Below, one piece after another: positions 16,581 through 25,842 of a stretch of 64,000 nucleotides of DNA. This DNA comes from Solimonas marina (lineage in GTDB: Bacteria > Pseudomonadota > Gammaproteobacteria > Nevskiales > Nevskiaceae). The notes beneath the pieces were generated by a model. It saw only the letters and a program-made list of their open reading frames with translations. It was not told where the DNA came from and did not search any database. The stretch lies in contig NZ_JAAVXB010000001.1 of NCBI RefSeq assembly GCF_012241385.1, forward strand, positions 310,001 to 374,000, written 5' to 3'. Numbering within the stretch: position 1 is the first letter of the stretch; each line of letters begins with the position of its first letter. A program made the position numbers and the translations under genes.

Positions 16581-17522
16581 ATGTCCTCGCTTCGTTACGC
16601 CACGCTCGCTCCCCTCGCCCTGTCGCTGATCGCGCTGACCGGCAACGCCCAGGCGGCCGGCAACGGCTCCGTCGCCGACGGCTATGTGCGCATCAAGCTC
16701 GGCGGCTTCACCGTCATCGCCTTGTCCGACGGCACCATGCAGATGCCGGCCGGCAAGCTGCTGATTCCCGATCCCGCACATCCGGACGAGGTCCGCGATC
16801 TGCTCGGCAAGGCCTTCGACGGTACGGTGCCGACCAGCGACAACGCATTTCTGATCGACACCGGCAGCCAGCGCGTGCTGATCGATGCCGGCGGCGGCCA
16901 GAACCTCGGGCCCGGCATGGGGCAGGTCGTGACGCATCTGCGCGCCGCCGGTTACACGCCGGAGCAGATCGACAGGGTGCTGATCACGCATCTGCATCCC
17001 GATCACGTCGGCGGCATCGTCCACGACGGCAAGGCGGTGTTCCCGAACGCCGTGATCGGCATGAGCGCCGACGAAGCGGCAGCGTGGACAACGCCGCAGG
17101 CCGCGGCGAATCCGCAGACCAAGGACGTCGCGGCCAAGGCGATCGCCGCACTGGCACCGTATCGCGCCACCGGCCACATCGAGACCTTCAAGTCTGGCGC
17201 GACCATCGTGCCGGGCATCACCGCCGAGGAGCGGGCCGGTCACACGCCGGGCCACACCACCTACCGCGTGCAGAGCGGCGGCAAGACCTTGCTGGCCTGG
17301 GGCGATGTCGTGCATGTCGCCGCCGTGCAGTTCCCGGACCCCAAGGTGACGATCCACTACGACAGCGTGCCGGCCGAAGCCGAAGCGGCGCGCGCGGCGC
17401 TCTTTGCGCAGGCATCGACCGACGGCGAGTGGATCGCCGCTGCGCATATCGCCTTCCCCGGCATCGGTCATATTGCCGCCGGGCACGACGGCGCCTACGT
17501 CTGGCAAGCGCTCAAGCCGTAA
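16581..17522 (+). CDS. Secreted metallo-beta-lactamase-fold hydrolase
   Basis: A 313-residue protein from ATG 16581 with a clear signal peptide (cleavage after GNAQA). The metal-binding motif is HLHPDHVGG, with later His in AGHTPGHT and Asp in AWGDVVHV; a terminal His is in AFPGIGH. This matches periplasmic or secreted MBL-fold hydrolases close to quorum-quenching lactonases and methyl parathion hydrolase. Activity cannot be fixed from sequence. It stands alone, divergent from the flavin reductase gene and convergent with prpE. Confidence 0.82.
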   Translation: MSSLRYATLAPLALSLIALTGNAQAAGNGSVADGYVRIKLGGFTVIALSDGTMQMPAGKLLIPDPAHPDEVRDLLGKAFDGTVPTSDNAFLIDTGSQRVLIDAGGGQNLGPGMGQVVTHLRAAGYTPEQIDRVLITHLHPDHVGGIVHDGKAVFPNAVIGMSADEAAAWTTPQAAANPQTKDVAAKAIAALAPYRATGHIETFKSGATIVPGITAEERAGHTPGHTTYRVQSGGKTLLAWGDVVHVAAVQFPDPKVTIHYDSVPAEAEAARAALFAQASTDGEWIAAAHIAFPGIGHIAAGHDGAYVWQALKP

Positions 17523-17542
17523 GCGGCCCGCGCGTCGTCGCC

Positions 17543-19444
17543 TCAGGCCGGCGGTGACGTGCGCGGCGCCAGCGTCGCGGCGATCTCGTCGAGCACGCGC
17601 GGCTCGTCGATGGTGGCCGGCATCGCATACGGCTGACCGTCGGCGATCGAGCGCATCGTCGCGCGCAGCACCTTGCCGGAGCGCGTCTTCGGCAGCCGCG
17701 CGACGACGTGCACCTGCTTGAACGCGGCGACCGCGCCGATCTGCTCGCGCACCGCCGCGACCAGCTCGCGGCTGATGTCGTCGGCGCTCTTGGCAACGCC
17801 GGACTTGAGCACCACCAGCCCCACCGGAATCTGGCCTTTCAGCGCGTCGGCGGCACCGATCACCGCGCATTCGGCGACGTCCGGATGGCTGGCCAGCACC
17901 TGCTCCATCTCGCCGGTCGACAGGCGATGGCCGGCGACGTTGATGATGTCGTCGATACGCGACATCACCCACAGATAGCCGTCCTCGTCGACCATGCCGG
18001 CGTCGCCGGCCAGGTAGTAGCCGGGATAGCGCGCCAGGTAGTTGTCGCGATAGCCCTGCTCGTTGTTCCACATCGTCAGCAGCGTGCCCGGCGGCAGCGG
18101 CAGCTTGATGACGACGTTGCCGATCTCGTTCGGCTTGGCGCGCGCACCGTGCTCATCGAGCACCTGCACGTCGTAACCGGGAACCGGCAGCGCCGCCGAG
18201 CCGGGCTTGACCGGCACCGCTTCGATGCCGAGCGGATTGGCGATCGCCGGCCAGCCGAGTTCGGTCTGCCACCAGTTGTCGATCACCGGTCGCTGCAGCA
18301 ACGCGCCGGCCCAGGCGATGGTGTCCGGGTCGCAGCGTTCGCCGGCCAGGTACAGCGTGCGAAACGCCGACAGGTCATAGCCCTCGAGCAGCTCGCCCTT
18401 CGGATCTTCCTTCTTGATCGCGCGAAACGCGGTCGGCGCGGTGAAGAAGGCCTTGACCTTGTGCTGCGAGATCACGCGCCAGAACGCACCGGCATCCGGC
18501 GTACCGACCGGCTTGCCTTCGTAGAGGATGGTCGTGCAGCCGGACAGCAGCGGCCCGTAGACGATGTACGAGTGGCCGACCGCCCAGCCGATGTCCGACG
18601 CCGCCCAGAACGTATCGCCGACGCCGCAGCCGTAGACGGCCTGCATCGAGTAGCGCATCGCCACCGCATGGCCGCCGTTGTCGCGGACCACGCCCTTGGG
18701 CTTGCCGGTGGTGCCGGACGTGTACAGCACGTAGAGCGGATCGGTGGCCGCCAGCGGCACGCAGTCGGCCGGCGTCGCGGCGGCGACGGCATCCTGCCAG
18801 TCGACATCGCGACCCGCCGTCATCATCGCCAGCGCCTGCGGCCGCTGCAGGACAATGGTGCGCGGCACCTTGTGCGCGGCGATCGCGATCGCCTGATCGA
18901 GCAGCGGCTTGTATTCGACGATGCGGCCGGGCTCGATACCGCAGGACGCGGACACCACCAGCACCGGCTCGGCGGCATCGATGCGCTTGGCCAACTCCGG
19001 CGCGGCGAAACCGCCGAACACCACCGAGTGCACGGCGCCGATGCGCGCACAGGCCAGCATCGCGATCACCGCCTCCGGCACCATCGGCATGTAGATGACG
19101 ACGCGGTCGCCACGTCCGACGCCGTTGTCGCGCAGCGCGCCGGCAAAGGTCGCCACGCGGTCGCGCAGCTCGCGGAACGTGAAGCTTGCGACGGTGCCGG
19201 TCACCGGACTGTCGTAGACCAGCGCCGGCACGTCGCCGCGGCCTTCGTCGATCCAACGGTCGAGCGCGTTGTCGCAGGTATTCAGTTCACCACCGCTGAA
19301 CCAGCGGTACATCGGCGCAGCGCTGTCATCGAGCACGCGCGTCCACGGCCGGGTCCAGCGCAGCCCCGCAGCCTGCTCGGCCCAGAACGCTTCGGGCGCT
19401 TCGATCGAACGACGGAAGGTTTCGGCATAGGCAGCGGCGGACAT
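17543..19444 (-). CDS. prpE: Propionyl-CoA synthetase (acyl-CoA synthetase)
   Basis: A 633-residue ANL ligase with the family's N-terminal ACS domain (EAPEAFWAEQAAG), P-loop YTSGTTGKPKGVV, the WWQTE motif, and DDIINVAGHRLSTGEME near the hinge. The catalytic C-terminal Lys is in TRSGKVLR. The ending and hinge match PrpE more than acetyl-CoA synthetase Acs, and the length is typical. It activates propionate (some acetate) to the CoA thioester. Propionyl-CoA is also released by steroid ring degradation, which would make the two pathways share a product. No prpBCD genes are nearby. It lies 123 nt downstream of the LysE-type gene. Confidence 0.85.
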   Translation of the reverse strand: MSAAAYAETFRRSIEAPEAFWAEQAAGLRWTRPWTRVLDDSAAPMYRWFSGGELNTCDNALDRWIDEGRGDVPALVYDSPVTGTVASFTFRELRDRVATFAGALRDNGVGRGDRVVIYMPMVPEAVIAMLACARIGAVHSVVFGGFAAPELAKRIDAAEPVLVVSASCGIEPGRIVEYKPLLDQAIAIAAHKVPRTIVLQRPQALAMMTAGRDVDWQDAVAAATPADCVPLAATDPLYVLYTSGTTGKPKGVVRDNGGHAVAMRYSMQAVYGCGVGDTFWAASDIGWAVGHSYIVYGPLLSGCTTILYEGKPVGTPDAGAFWRVISQHKVKAFFTAPTAFRAIKKEDPKGELLEGYDLSAFRTLYLAGERCDPDTIAWAGALLQRPVIDNWWQTELGWPAIANPLGIEAVPVKPGSAALPVPGYDVQVLDEHGARAKPNEIGNVVIKLPLPPGTLLTMWNNEQGYRDNYLARYPGYYLAGDAGMVDEDGYLWVMSRIDDIINVAGHRLSTGEMEQVLASHPDVAECAVIGAADALKGQIPVGLVVLKSGVAKSADDISRELVAAVREQIGAVAAFKQVHVVARLPKTRSGKVLRATMRSIADGQPYAMPATIDEPRVLDEIAATLAPRTSPPA

Positions 19445-19567
19445 GCGGATCTCCTCTTGTATGGCCCGGCCGCACGCCGGGCAACTCCCGGCAGTGTAAC
19501 GGTCGTGCCGGCCCGCACATCATGCATTCCGCCGAGCCCGCGCCGCTTGATCCGCATCAACGCGCCG

Positions 19568-20230
19568 TCAGCGCCCGATCGCCAGCGTGCCATCGGTGCC
19601 GACATGCTGGTGCGGCGGCGCATACGGCTCGATCATCCACAGCGCCGTGGCCAACAGCAGGCCAGCCATCGTCACCGAGAACAGTAGACGCACCCGAGGC
19701 CGCGCCAGATGGCGGCGCAACTGCGCGCCGAGCAGCGCCCAACTGAAGATGCACGGCAGATTGATCGCGCCGAACACCACGACCAACAACGCGGTGCGCG
19801 GCACGATCGACCATTCGAGTTGCGCCATCAAGGTCGCGCCCGACGCGGCCATCGACCAGGCCTTGGGGTTGACCCACTGGAACAGCACCGCGTCGACGAA
19901 GCGCATCGGCCGCAACCGGGCGTCCGGCGCCGCCGCGGTCGGCGGCGGTTCGAGCATGCGCACCGCCAGCCACAGCAGATACAGCGCGCAGGCGGCCGAT
20001 GCGATCGCCGCGGCCGCCGGCCAGGCGGCGATCAGCGCACCGAGGCCGAGCGCGGCGGCGGCGAGCAGGATGCAGAAACCGATGGACACACCGGCCAGAT
20101 GTGCCGCCGTGCGGCGCAGACCGAATCGCACGCCGGAATTCATCAGCATGATGTTGTTCGGACCCGGCGTGATCGAACTGACGAAGGCCAGCGACATCAG
20201 GGCCGGCAGCAGACTGAGCACGGTCTGCAT
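19568..20230 (-). CDS. LysE/RhtB-family amino-acid exporter
   Basis: A 220-residue membrane protein with about six hydrophobic segments. SSITPGPNNIMLMNSG near the N terminus is the LysE/RhtB family signature, followed by GVSIGFCILL and QWVNPKAWSM. These inner-membrane proteins export amino acids or related metabolites. It is divergent from a MocR-type regulator, which is the probable controller. The spacer 20231-20334 contains repeats that could be its operator. Confidence 0.85.
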   Translation of the reverse strand: MQTVLSLLPALMSLAFVSSITPGPNNIMLMNSGVRFGLRRTAAHLAGVSIGFCILLAAAALGLGALIAAWPAAAAIASAACALYLLWLAVRMLEPPPTAAAPDARLRPMRFVDAVLFQWVNPKAWSMAASGATLMAQLEWSIVPRTALLVVVFGAINLPCIFSWALLGAQLRRHLARPRVRLLFSVTMAGLLLATALWMIEPYAPPHQHVGTDGTLAIGR

Positions 20231-20334
20231 GACACCACTCCAGCTTCAAGGGGAGCCGCAGCATAGGTATCGACGGCCAACCGTAACAGATACACTCGAC
20301 GCCAATTTCACCTGTAACAGTTAGAGCGCAGGCG
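20231..20334. promoter_or_regulatory. Divergent promoter region with direct repeats, likely MocR operator
   Basis: The heptamer GTAACAG occurs at 20283-20289 and again at 20314-20320, 31 bp apart (about three helical turns) and in the same orientation. Each copy sits in an AT-rich stretch in an otherwise GC-rich spacer. MocR/PdxR-type regulators are known to bind direct repeats of this kind in divergent promoters. Confidence 0.5.
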
Positions 20335-21780
20335 ATGGACGATCTGCATGACGGCGGCATCGAGGCGCCGCTCTACATCCGCATTGCCGACGAGCTCGCC
20401 GGGCGCATCGCCAGCGGTCAGCTCGCCGTCGGCGAGCGCGTGCCGTCGGTGCGCACGCTGGCCCAACAGAAGCGACTGAGCCCGACCACGGCGCTAGCGG
20501 CGCTACGCCACCTCGAACAGCGCGGCGACATCGAGGCACGACCCCAGTCCGGCTACTACGTGCGCCAGCGGCCGCAGGCGCTGCCGGCACCGGACATGAG
20601 CCGCACCGCGCGGCGACCGCGCTATGTCGCCGTCAACGAATTGTTCGCTCGACTGATCCACGCGTCGGCGCGCGCCGACATCGTGCCGCTCGGCTCGGCG
20701 GTCCCGGAACACGACTGGTATCCGGCGCAAACCCTGCAGCGCGCGCTGTCCGCCGCCGTGCGGCGGCGCCCGCAGTGGATGACCGAATACGGGCACTACT
20801 TCGGCGTCGACGCGCTGCGCCACGAGATCGCGCGGATGTACGCCGGCATGGGCTGCAGCATCGACCCCGATGAGGTGCTGATCACCAACGGCTGTATGGA
20901 AGCCTTGAATCTGGCACTGCGCGCGATCGCCGCGCCGGGCGATGTCATCGCCGTCGAGTCACCGACCTTCTTCGGCTTTCTGCAGATCATCGAGAACCTC
21001 GGTATGAAGGCGGTCGAGATCGCCACCGATCCGCACGAGGGCATCTCGCTCGATGCGCTGCGCGGCGTGCTCGAACGCGACGGCACACCGGTGCGCGCGC
21101 TGCTGCTGTCGCCGACCGTCGGCAATCCGCTCGGCACGACGATGCCGGAGGCGCGACAACGCGAGCTGCTGGCGCTCTGTGCGCGGCATCAGGTCGAGAT
21201 CATCGAAGACGACGTCTACGGCGATCTGCATTTCGGCAGCGCGCGGCCGCCGCCGCTGAAGGCGCTCGACACACAGGGCATCGTCACGCTCTGTGCGTCG
21301 TTCTCGAAGACGCTGGCGCCCGGCATGCGCATCGGCTGGATCCTCGGCGGCGCCCGCACGGACGCCTTGCGCCTCGACAAGTTCGTCAGTTCGGTGGCGA
21401 CACCGGCGATGCTGCAACAGAGCGTCGCCGACTTCCTGCAGCAGCGCGCCTATCTGCGTCACCTGAGCGGCCTGCGCCGCGCGTGCCGGCAGCAGATCGA
21501 TCGTTTCAGCGACGCCGTCGAGCGTCACTTCCCGGCCGGCACGCGGCTCAGTCGGCCGCAGGGCGGTTTCGTGCTGTGGCTGGAACTGCCGCCGCCCTGC
21601 GACAGCCTCGCGTTGCACGATCGCGCACTTGAACACGGCATCAGCTTTGCGCCGGGGCCGCTGTTTTCGAGCAGCGGCCAATACCGCAACGCGCTACGTC
21701 TGAATTGTGGCCGCGAGTTGAGCCACACCGTCGAAGCGGCGCTGCGCACGCTCGGCGGGCTGGCCAAGCACATGATCTGA
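20335..21780 (+). CDS. MocR-type regulator: GntR winged helix fused to PLP aminotransferase-like domain
   Basis: A 481-residue protein. Residues 10-80 form a GntR helix-turn-helix (LYIRIADELAGRIASGQLAVGERVPSVR, split here by position). The rest is a fold-type I aminotransferase domain. The PLP lysine lies in SFSKTLAPGMRIGW and the cofactor Asp/Tyr region in EIIEDDVYGD. MocR regulators use PLP-bound ligands to activate divergent transport or catabolic genes. The divergent LysE-type exporter is therefore the likely target, perhaps together with autoregulation. Confidence 0.88.
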   Translation: MDDLHDGGIEAPLYIRIADELAGRIASGQLAVGERVPSVRTLAQQKRLSPTTALAALRHLEQRGDIEARPQSGYYVRQRPQALPAPDMSRTARRPRYVAVNELFARLIHASARADIVPLGSAVPEHDWYPAQTLQRALSAAVRRRPQWMTEYGHYFGVDALRHEIARMYAGMGCSIDPDEVLITNGCMEALNLALRAIAAPGDVIAVESPTFFGFLQIIENLGMKAVEIATDPHEGISLDALRGVLERDGTPVRALLLSPTVGNPLGTTMPEARQRELLALCARHQVEIIEDDVYGDLHFGSARPPPLKALDTQGIVTLCASFSKTLAPGMRIGWILGGARTDALRLDKFVSSVATPAMLQQSVADFLQQRAYLRHLSGLRRACRQQIDRFSDAVERHFPAGTRLSRPQGGFVLWLELPPPCDSLALHDRALEHGISFAPGPLFSSSGQYRNALRLNCGRELSHTVEAALRTLGGLAKHMI

Positions 21781-21785
21781 GCGCG

Positions 21786-22052
21786 CTACTTCAGATACGA
21801 GCGCAACACGCGCACGACGTTCTCGACCTCGTCGGCGTCGGCGCCGGGTGCCGGCACCAGATGCTCGCGCAAATGCCCTTGCAGCACCTCCGACATCAGG
21901 CCGTTGACGCCGCCGCGTACTGCGGCGATCTGTTGCAGCACCGCGCCACATTCGCTTTCGCCTTCGATCGCCGCCCGCAGGCTTTCGAGCTGACCCTGCA
22001 GGCGGCGGACGCGGTTGAGCAGCGGTTTCCTGTCGCGAATCGTGTGCGCCAT
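21786..22052 (-). CDS. dmeR: Nickel/cobalt-responsive repressor of the RcnR/CsoR family (DmeR-like)
   Basis: An 88-residue four-helix CsoR/RcnR protein. Starting at the second Met (22052) gives MAHTIRD, matching E. coli RcnR MSHTIRD. It also places all RcnR metal ligands at their canonical numbers: His3, Cys35, His60, His64. A one-codon-longer start at 22055 exists. Such repressors leave DNA when Ni(II)/Co(II) binds. It is divergent from a His-rich cation diffusion facilitator with a textbook operator between, so this is a self-contained metal efflux switch. FrmR (formaldehyde) is excluded by the His3/His64 pattern. Confidence 0.92.
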   Translation of the reverse strand: MAHTIRDRKPLLNRVRRLQGQLESLRAAIEGESECGAVLQQIAAVRGGVNGLMSEVLQGHLREHLVPAPGADADEVENVVRVLRSYLK

Positions 22053-22063
22053 CAACGTTCCTC

Positions 22064-22084
22064 ATATACTCCCCCTGAGTATAT
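22064..22084. promoter_or_regulatory. RcnR/DmeR-type operator
   Basis: ATATACT-CCCCCTG-AGTATAT is an inverted repeat with a C-run centre, matching the TACT-(C/G run)-AGTA form known for RcnR and FrmR sites. It fills the 47-bp spacer between the divergent repressor and exporter genes, so one occupied site can shut both. Confidence 0.88.
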
Positions 22085-22099
22085 AGGCGATATCCGGAC

Positions 22100-23044
22100 A
22101 TGACGCATTCACACGCCTTCAACGACGGCAACCCCCTGGCCGAGCGACGCACCGCCTGGGCCACGACGCTAACCGCGGTGATGATGGTGATCGAGATCAC
22201 CGGCGGCTGGCTGTCGAACTCGATGGCCCTGCTCGCCGACGGCTGGCATATGAGCTCGCACACGCTGGCACTGGGCCTGGCGCTGTTCGCGTACATGATG
22301 GCGCGGCGCTTTGCTCATGACCGCCGCTTCGCGTTCGGCACCTGGAAGATGGAAGTGCTGGGCGGCTACACCAGCGCGATCCTGCTGCTGCTCGTCGCCG
22401 CGACCATGGCCTGGGAATCGATCGCTCGACTGCTGGCACCGACAGCGATCCACTACGACGAGGCGATCGCCATTGCCATCGTCGGTCTCGCCGTCAATCT
22501 CGGCTGCGCGGCACTGCTGCATGGCGGCCACGCGCATCATCACCACGGCCACGATCACGGGCGCGGCGGGCATCACCACCACGATCGTCATGACCACCAT
22601 GACCATGCGCATGCCGACCTGAACCTGCGCGCCGCCTATCTGCATGTGGTCGCCGACGCGGCGACCTCGGTGCTGGCCATCGTCGCCTTATTGGGTGGCC
22701 GCTGGTTCGGCGCCGCCTGGCTGGACCCGATGATGGGCATCGTCGGTGCCGTGCTGGTCGCGGTCTGGGCGGCCGGCCTGCTGCGCTCGACGTCCAAGGT
22801 GCTGCTCGACGCCGAAATGGACGCACCGGTGGTCGACGAAATCCGCGAGGTGCTGGCCGCCAGCCAGCCGCCGGTGGCGCTGCAGGACCTGCACGTCTGG
22901 CGCGTCGCGCAGCACAAGTACGCCTGCATCGTCGGCGTCGAAAGCGGCGACAGCCGGGCGCCCGACGACTATCGCCAAGCGCTGTCCGTGCACGAGGAAC
23001 TCGTGCACATCACGGTCGAAATCAACCGCCCCCCCGCGGCCTGA
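22100..23044 (+). CDS. dmeF: Cation diffusion facilitator, Ni/Co exporter (DmeF-like)
   Basis: A 314-residue CDF protein with six predicted membrane helices. Transport-site motifs are LLADGWHMSSH in TM2 and HVVADAATS in TM5. Between TM4 and TM5 is a loop with about 16 His residues (residues ~137-173), typical of DmeF. A C-terminal cytoplasmic metal-binding domain follows. It exports divalent metals, most likely cobalt and nickel, by proton antiport at the inner membrane. Its control by the adjacent RcnR-type repressor supports Ni/Co over Zn. Confidence 0.9.
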   Translation: MTHSHAFNDGNPLAERRTAWATTLTAVMMVIEITGGWLSNSMALLADGWHMSSHTLALGLALFAYMMARRFAHDRRFAFGTWKMEVLGGYTSAILLLLVAATMAWESIARLLAPTAIHYDEAIAIAIVGLAVNLGCAALLHGGHAHHHHGHDHGRGGHHHHDRHDHHDHAHADLNLRAAYLHVVADAATSVLAIVALLGGRWFGAAWLDPMMGIVGAVLVAVWAAGLLRSTSKVLLDAEMDAPVVDEIREVLAASQPPVALQDLHVWRVAQHKYACIVGVESGDSRAPDDYRQALSVHEELVHITVEINRPPAA

Positions 23045-23064
23045 TCGCGGCGGGCCGGCCGCGG

Positions 23065-23733
23065 TCAGATGTGCGTGAGCACCCGCTCGGCCGACAGCCG
23101 CGACTTCGGTAGCCTGGCGTTGAAGTCGCTGGCACTACGGCGCCCCAGGGCCAGCAGCACGACGCTGGCATAGCCCTGCTCGCCAAGCCCCAGCGCCGCA
23201 TCGATCGCATCATGGTCGATACCTTCCATCGGCGCCGCGTCGATACCGGCTGCCGCCGCCGCGTAGAGCAGCGAGCCGAGCGCCAGATAAACCTGCTTTT
23301 CCATCCAGTGGCGCAGATCACCGCGGGTCTTGCGATGCAGGTCGACGTACATCAGCCGCGACTTGGCCTGTCCGGCGCGCGCCGCATCGTCGGCAAAGCG
23401 ACCAGCCGCCTGATCCTGCGCCAGCAAGGTGTCGAGATAGGCGTCGTCGATGCCGGTGCGCACGCATAGCGCGATGACATGCGAGGCGTTCTTCACTTTC
23501 GCGGCGTTGTAGGCGTAGCCGTCTTCGAGGGTCGCGGCGATGCGCGCCTTGCCGTCGTCGCTGGTGGCAACGACGAAGTGCCAGGGCTGCGAATTCACCG
23601 ACGACGCGCTCAGGCGCAGCGTTTCCAGCAACGCGTCGATCGTGGCGTCGTCGATGCGGAAGGCCGGATCGAAGGCCTTGGTGGTATAGCGCGAGCGCGC
23701 CACGTCGACGAGCTGTTCGGGGGACAAAGGCAT
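23065..23733 (-). CDS. Oxygen-insensitive NAD(P)H nitroreductase family (NfsB-like)
   Basis: A 222-residue flavoprotein from ATG 23733 (MPLSPEQLVDVARSRYTTKAFDP). RYTTKAFD, LSASSVNSQPWHFVVA and GIDAAPMEG are the FMN-binding and active-site blocks of the NfsB nitroreductase family, and the length is standard. It performs two-electron reduction of quinones or nitroaromatics in the cytoplasm. It starts 43 nt after the MDR-family gene on the same strand, suggesting a two-gene redox-stress unit under the divergent LysR regulator. Confidence 0.88.
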   Translation of the reverse strand: MPLSPEQLVDVARSRYTTKAFDPAFRIDDATIDALLETLRLSASSVNSQPWHFVVATSDDGKARIAATLEDGYAYNAAKVKNASHVIALCVRTGIDDAYLDTLLAQDQAAGRFADDAARAGQAKSRLMYVDLHRKTRGDLRHWMEKQVYLALGSLLYAAAAAGIDAAPMEGIDHDAIDAALGLGEQGYASVVLLALGRRSASDFNARLPKSRLSAERVLTHI

Positions 23734-23776
23734 TGGCCTTTCCTTGCTTTTGCTTGGGGGATGAGGATAGCCAGCT

Positions 23777-24787
23777 TCAGGCGAAGCCTTCGAGTACCAG
23801 CTTGCCGCGTGCACGATGGCTTTCGATCAGTGCATGCGCCCGGCGTAGATTCTCAGCACTGATTGTGCCGAAATGCGCACCCAGCGTGCTGCGCAGAGTG
23901 CCACTGTCAATCAGTTCGGCGACACGCGTCAGCAGCTGGTGCTGACGGATCATATCCGCGGTCTCGAACAGCGAGCGCGTGAACATCAGCTCCCAGCGCA
24001 GCGACAGGCTCTTGCGCTTCAGCGGTACGGCATCAAGCGCTTCCGGATCATCGATCAGCGCCAGCCGGCCCTGTGGCGCCAGCGCCTCGATGATCTGCGC
24101 ATAGTGCGCGTCGGTATGCGTGAGGCTGGCGACGTGCTCGACGGCCGGTACGCCGATACGGTGCAACCCGTCGACCAGCGGCTGGCGGTGATCGATCACC
24201 TGATGCGCGCCGAGTTCGCGAATCCACTGCTGAGTCTCGGGTCGCGATGCGGTACCGATCACCGTCAGTTCCGTCAGCTGCCGTGCAAGCTGCACGAGCA
24301 TCGAGCCGACACCGCCGGCGGCGCCGATGATCAGCAGATGCTCGCCGGCGCCGCCACCCTCGGCGATCTGCAGACGATCGAACAGCAGCTCCCAGGCGGT
24401 GATCGCCGTCAGCGGCAGCGCCGCCGCCTGCGCGTCGCCGAGCGTCTTCGGCTTCGGGCCAACGATGCGCTCGTCGACGAGCTGATATTCGGCATTCGAG
24501 CCAGGGCGCGCGATCGAGCCGGCGTAGTACACCGCATCGCCGGGACGGAAGAGCGTCACATCGCGGCCGATGGCGTCGACGACGCCGCAGGCGTCCCAGC
24601 CGAGCACACGCGGTGCATCGACGGCGGAGCCTGCGCGGACCTTGGCATCGACCGGGTTGACGGAAACGGCCCGCACGCGCACCAGCAGGTCACGCGGCCC
24701 CGGTACCGGCTTGGGCAACTCGACCTCCACCAGCGACAGCGGATCGTCGGGTGGCAAGCCATGTTGGAGATAGGCGATCGCTTTCAT
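23777..24787 (-). CDS. Zinc-type alcohol dehydrogenase-like / quinone oxidoreductase (MDR family)
   Basis: A 336-residue MDR protein. The N-terminal GroES-like domain has VRVRAVSVNPVDAKVRAG and DACGVVDAIG; the Rossmann motif is IIGAAGGVGSMLVQLAR. It lacks the structural zinc cysteines, as in the ZADH1/quinone reductase group. It probably reduces quinones or enones with NADPH. It is divergent from a LysR regulator and lies upstream of a nitroreductase gene, a typical arrangement for electrophile-responsive loci. Confidence 0.83.
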   Translation of the reverse strand: MKAIAYLQHGLPPDDPLSLVEVELPKPVPGPRDLLVRVRAVSVNPVDAKVRAGSAVDAPRVLGWDACGVVDAIGRDVTLFRPGDAVYYAGSIARPGSNAEYQLVDERIVGPKPKTLGDAQAAALPLTAITAWELLFDRLQIAEGGGAGEHLLIIGAAGGVGSMLVQLARQLTELTVIGTASRPETQQWIRELGAHQVIDHRQPLVDGLHRIGVPAVEHVASLTHTDAHYAQIIEALAPQGRLALIDDPEALDAVPLKRKSLSLRWELMFTRSLFETADMIRQHQLLTRVAELIDSGTLRSTLGAHFGTISAENLRRAHALIESHRARGKLVLEGFA

Positions 24788-24866
24788 AAGGCTTTCTCGA
24801 AGCAGAATGAGATACGCATCATCGATGTCGCCATACCGGTTAAAAAGACGGATAATCAGTTAGCAC

Positions 24867-24885
24867 TTTCACCATATTCGTGAAA
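24867..24885. promoter_or_regulatory. Inverted repeat at the LysR gene start
   Basis: TTTCAC-N7-GTGAAA overlaps the start codon region of the LysR gene (ATG 24886) in the 92-bp divergent spacer. LysR regulators bind dyads of this size, so it may be an autoregulatory site. Confidence 0.5.
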
Positions 24886-25812
24886 ATGATCCGCTTCGAC
24901 GACCTGCAGCTGTTTGTGCGCACTGCGGCGTTGGGCAGTTTTTCGGCGGCCGCACGAGAGGCCGATTTGCTGCCTGGCCAAGCCAGCGCGGCGATCAAAC
25001 GGCTTGAGCGCGAGCTCGATACCCGCTTGTTCGCGCGTTCGACACGCAGCCTGCGGCTGACGGCGGCCGGCGAGCAATACCTGCCGCATGCACGCGAAGC
25101 GCTGGCCGCACTGCATGAAGGTCGCGAACGCCTGCTGAGCGACGGCGGGAGGCTGCGCGGTCTGTTGCAGATCGCAGCCCCATCGGACCTCGGCCGCAAC
25201 CTGCTGCTGCCGTGGATCGGCGATTTCCGCCGCGCGCATCCGCAACTGCAGGTGCGTCTACGTCTGTCGGATCACGTCACCGACGTGTTCCGCGATCCCG
25301 TCGACGTGGCGATCCGCTATGGCCGCATCGACGATGCGAGCTTCGTCGCGCTGCCACTGGCGCCCGACAACCGCCGCGTGCTGGTCGCTGCGCCAGCGTA
25401 TCTACGCGACCGCGGCCGGCCGACGACGGTCGACGAACTAGCCGCGCATGACGCCCTGCTGTATCAACTCGGTGGCCGGCCTTACGACCGCTGGGCATTC
25501 ACGATCGGCGGCCAGCGTCACGTCGTGCGCATGCGCGGCACGTTGACCAGTGACGACGCCGACGTGGTGCGCCGCTGGGCCGTCGCCGGTGAGGGCATCG
25601 CTTACAAATCCTGGCTCGATGTACAGGCCGACGTCGACGCCGGCCGGCTCGAACTGCTGCTGCCCGGCGCCATCGGCGAGTCAACGCCGCTGAGCCTGAT
25701 CTGCCCACATCGCCGCCAGTTCTCACCAGCCGTGCGTCTGCTGCACCACCTGCTGCGCGAACATTGCGCCGCCTTGCCGGCGGCGCCCCCGTCGAAACGC
25801 AGCGGGCACTAA
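24886..25812 (+). CDS. LysR-family transcriptional regulator
   Basis: A 308-residue protein from ATG 24886; a GTG two codons upstream is an alternative. Residues 4-62 form the winged helix-turn-helix (LGSFSAAAREADLLPGQAS). A periplasmic-binding-like effector domain follows, with APSDLGRNLLLPWIGDFRRAHP at its start. It is divergent from the MDR-reductase/nitroreductase unit, which is its likely target. The effector is unknown; a quinone or nitro compound would fit the genes. Confidence 0.9.
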   Translation: MIRFDDLQLFVRTAALGSFSAAAREADLLPGQASAAIKRLERELDTRLFARSTRSLRLTAAGEQYLPHAREALAALHEGRERLLSDGGRLRGLLQIAAPSDLGRNLLLPWIGDFRRAHPQLQVRLRLSDHVTDVFRDPVDVAIRYGRIDDASFVALPLAPDNRRVLVAAPAYLRDRGRPTTVDELAAHDALLYQLGGRPYDRWAFTIGGQRHVVRMRGTLTSDDADVVRRWAVAGEGIAYKSWLDVQADVDAGRLELLLPGAIGESTPLSLICPHRRQFSPAVRLLHHLLREHCAALPAAPPSKRSGH

Positions 25813-25842
25813 CAGCTGCCACGCGTCGTATAGTCACGACGC

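Noticed and set aside
22541-22620. CAC/CAT-rich simple repeat
   Set aside because: It is the His-rich loop of the cation exporter, explained by protein function rather than by a repeat element.
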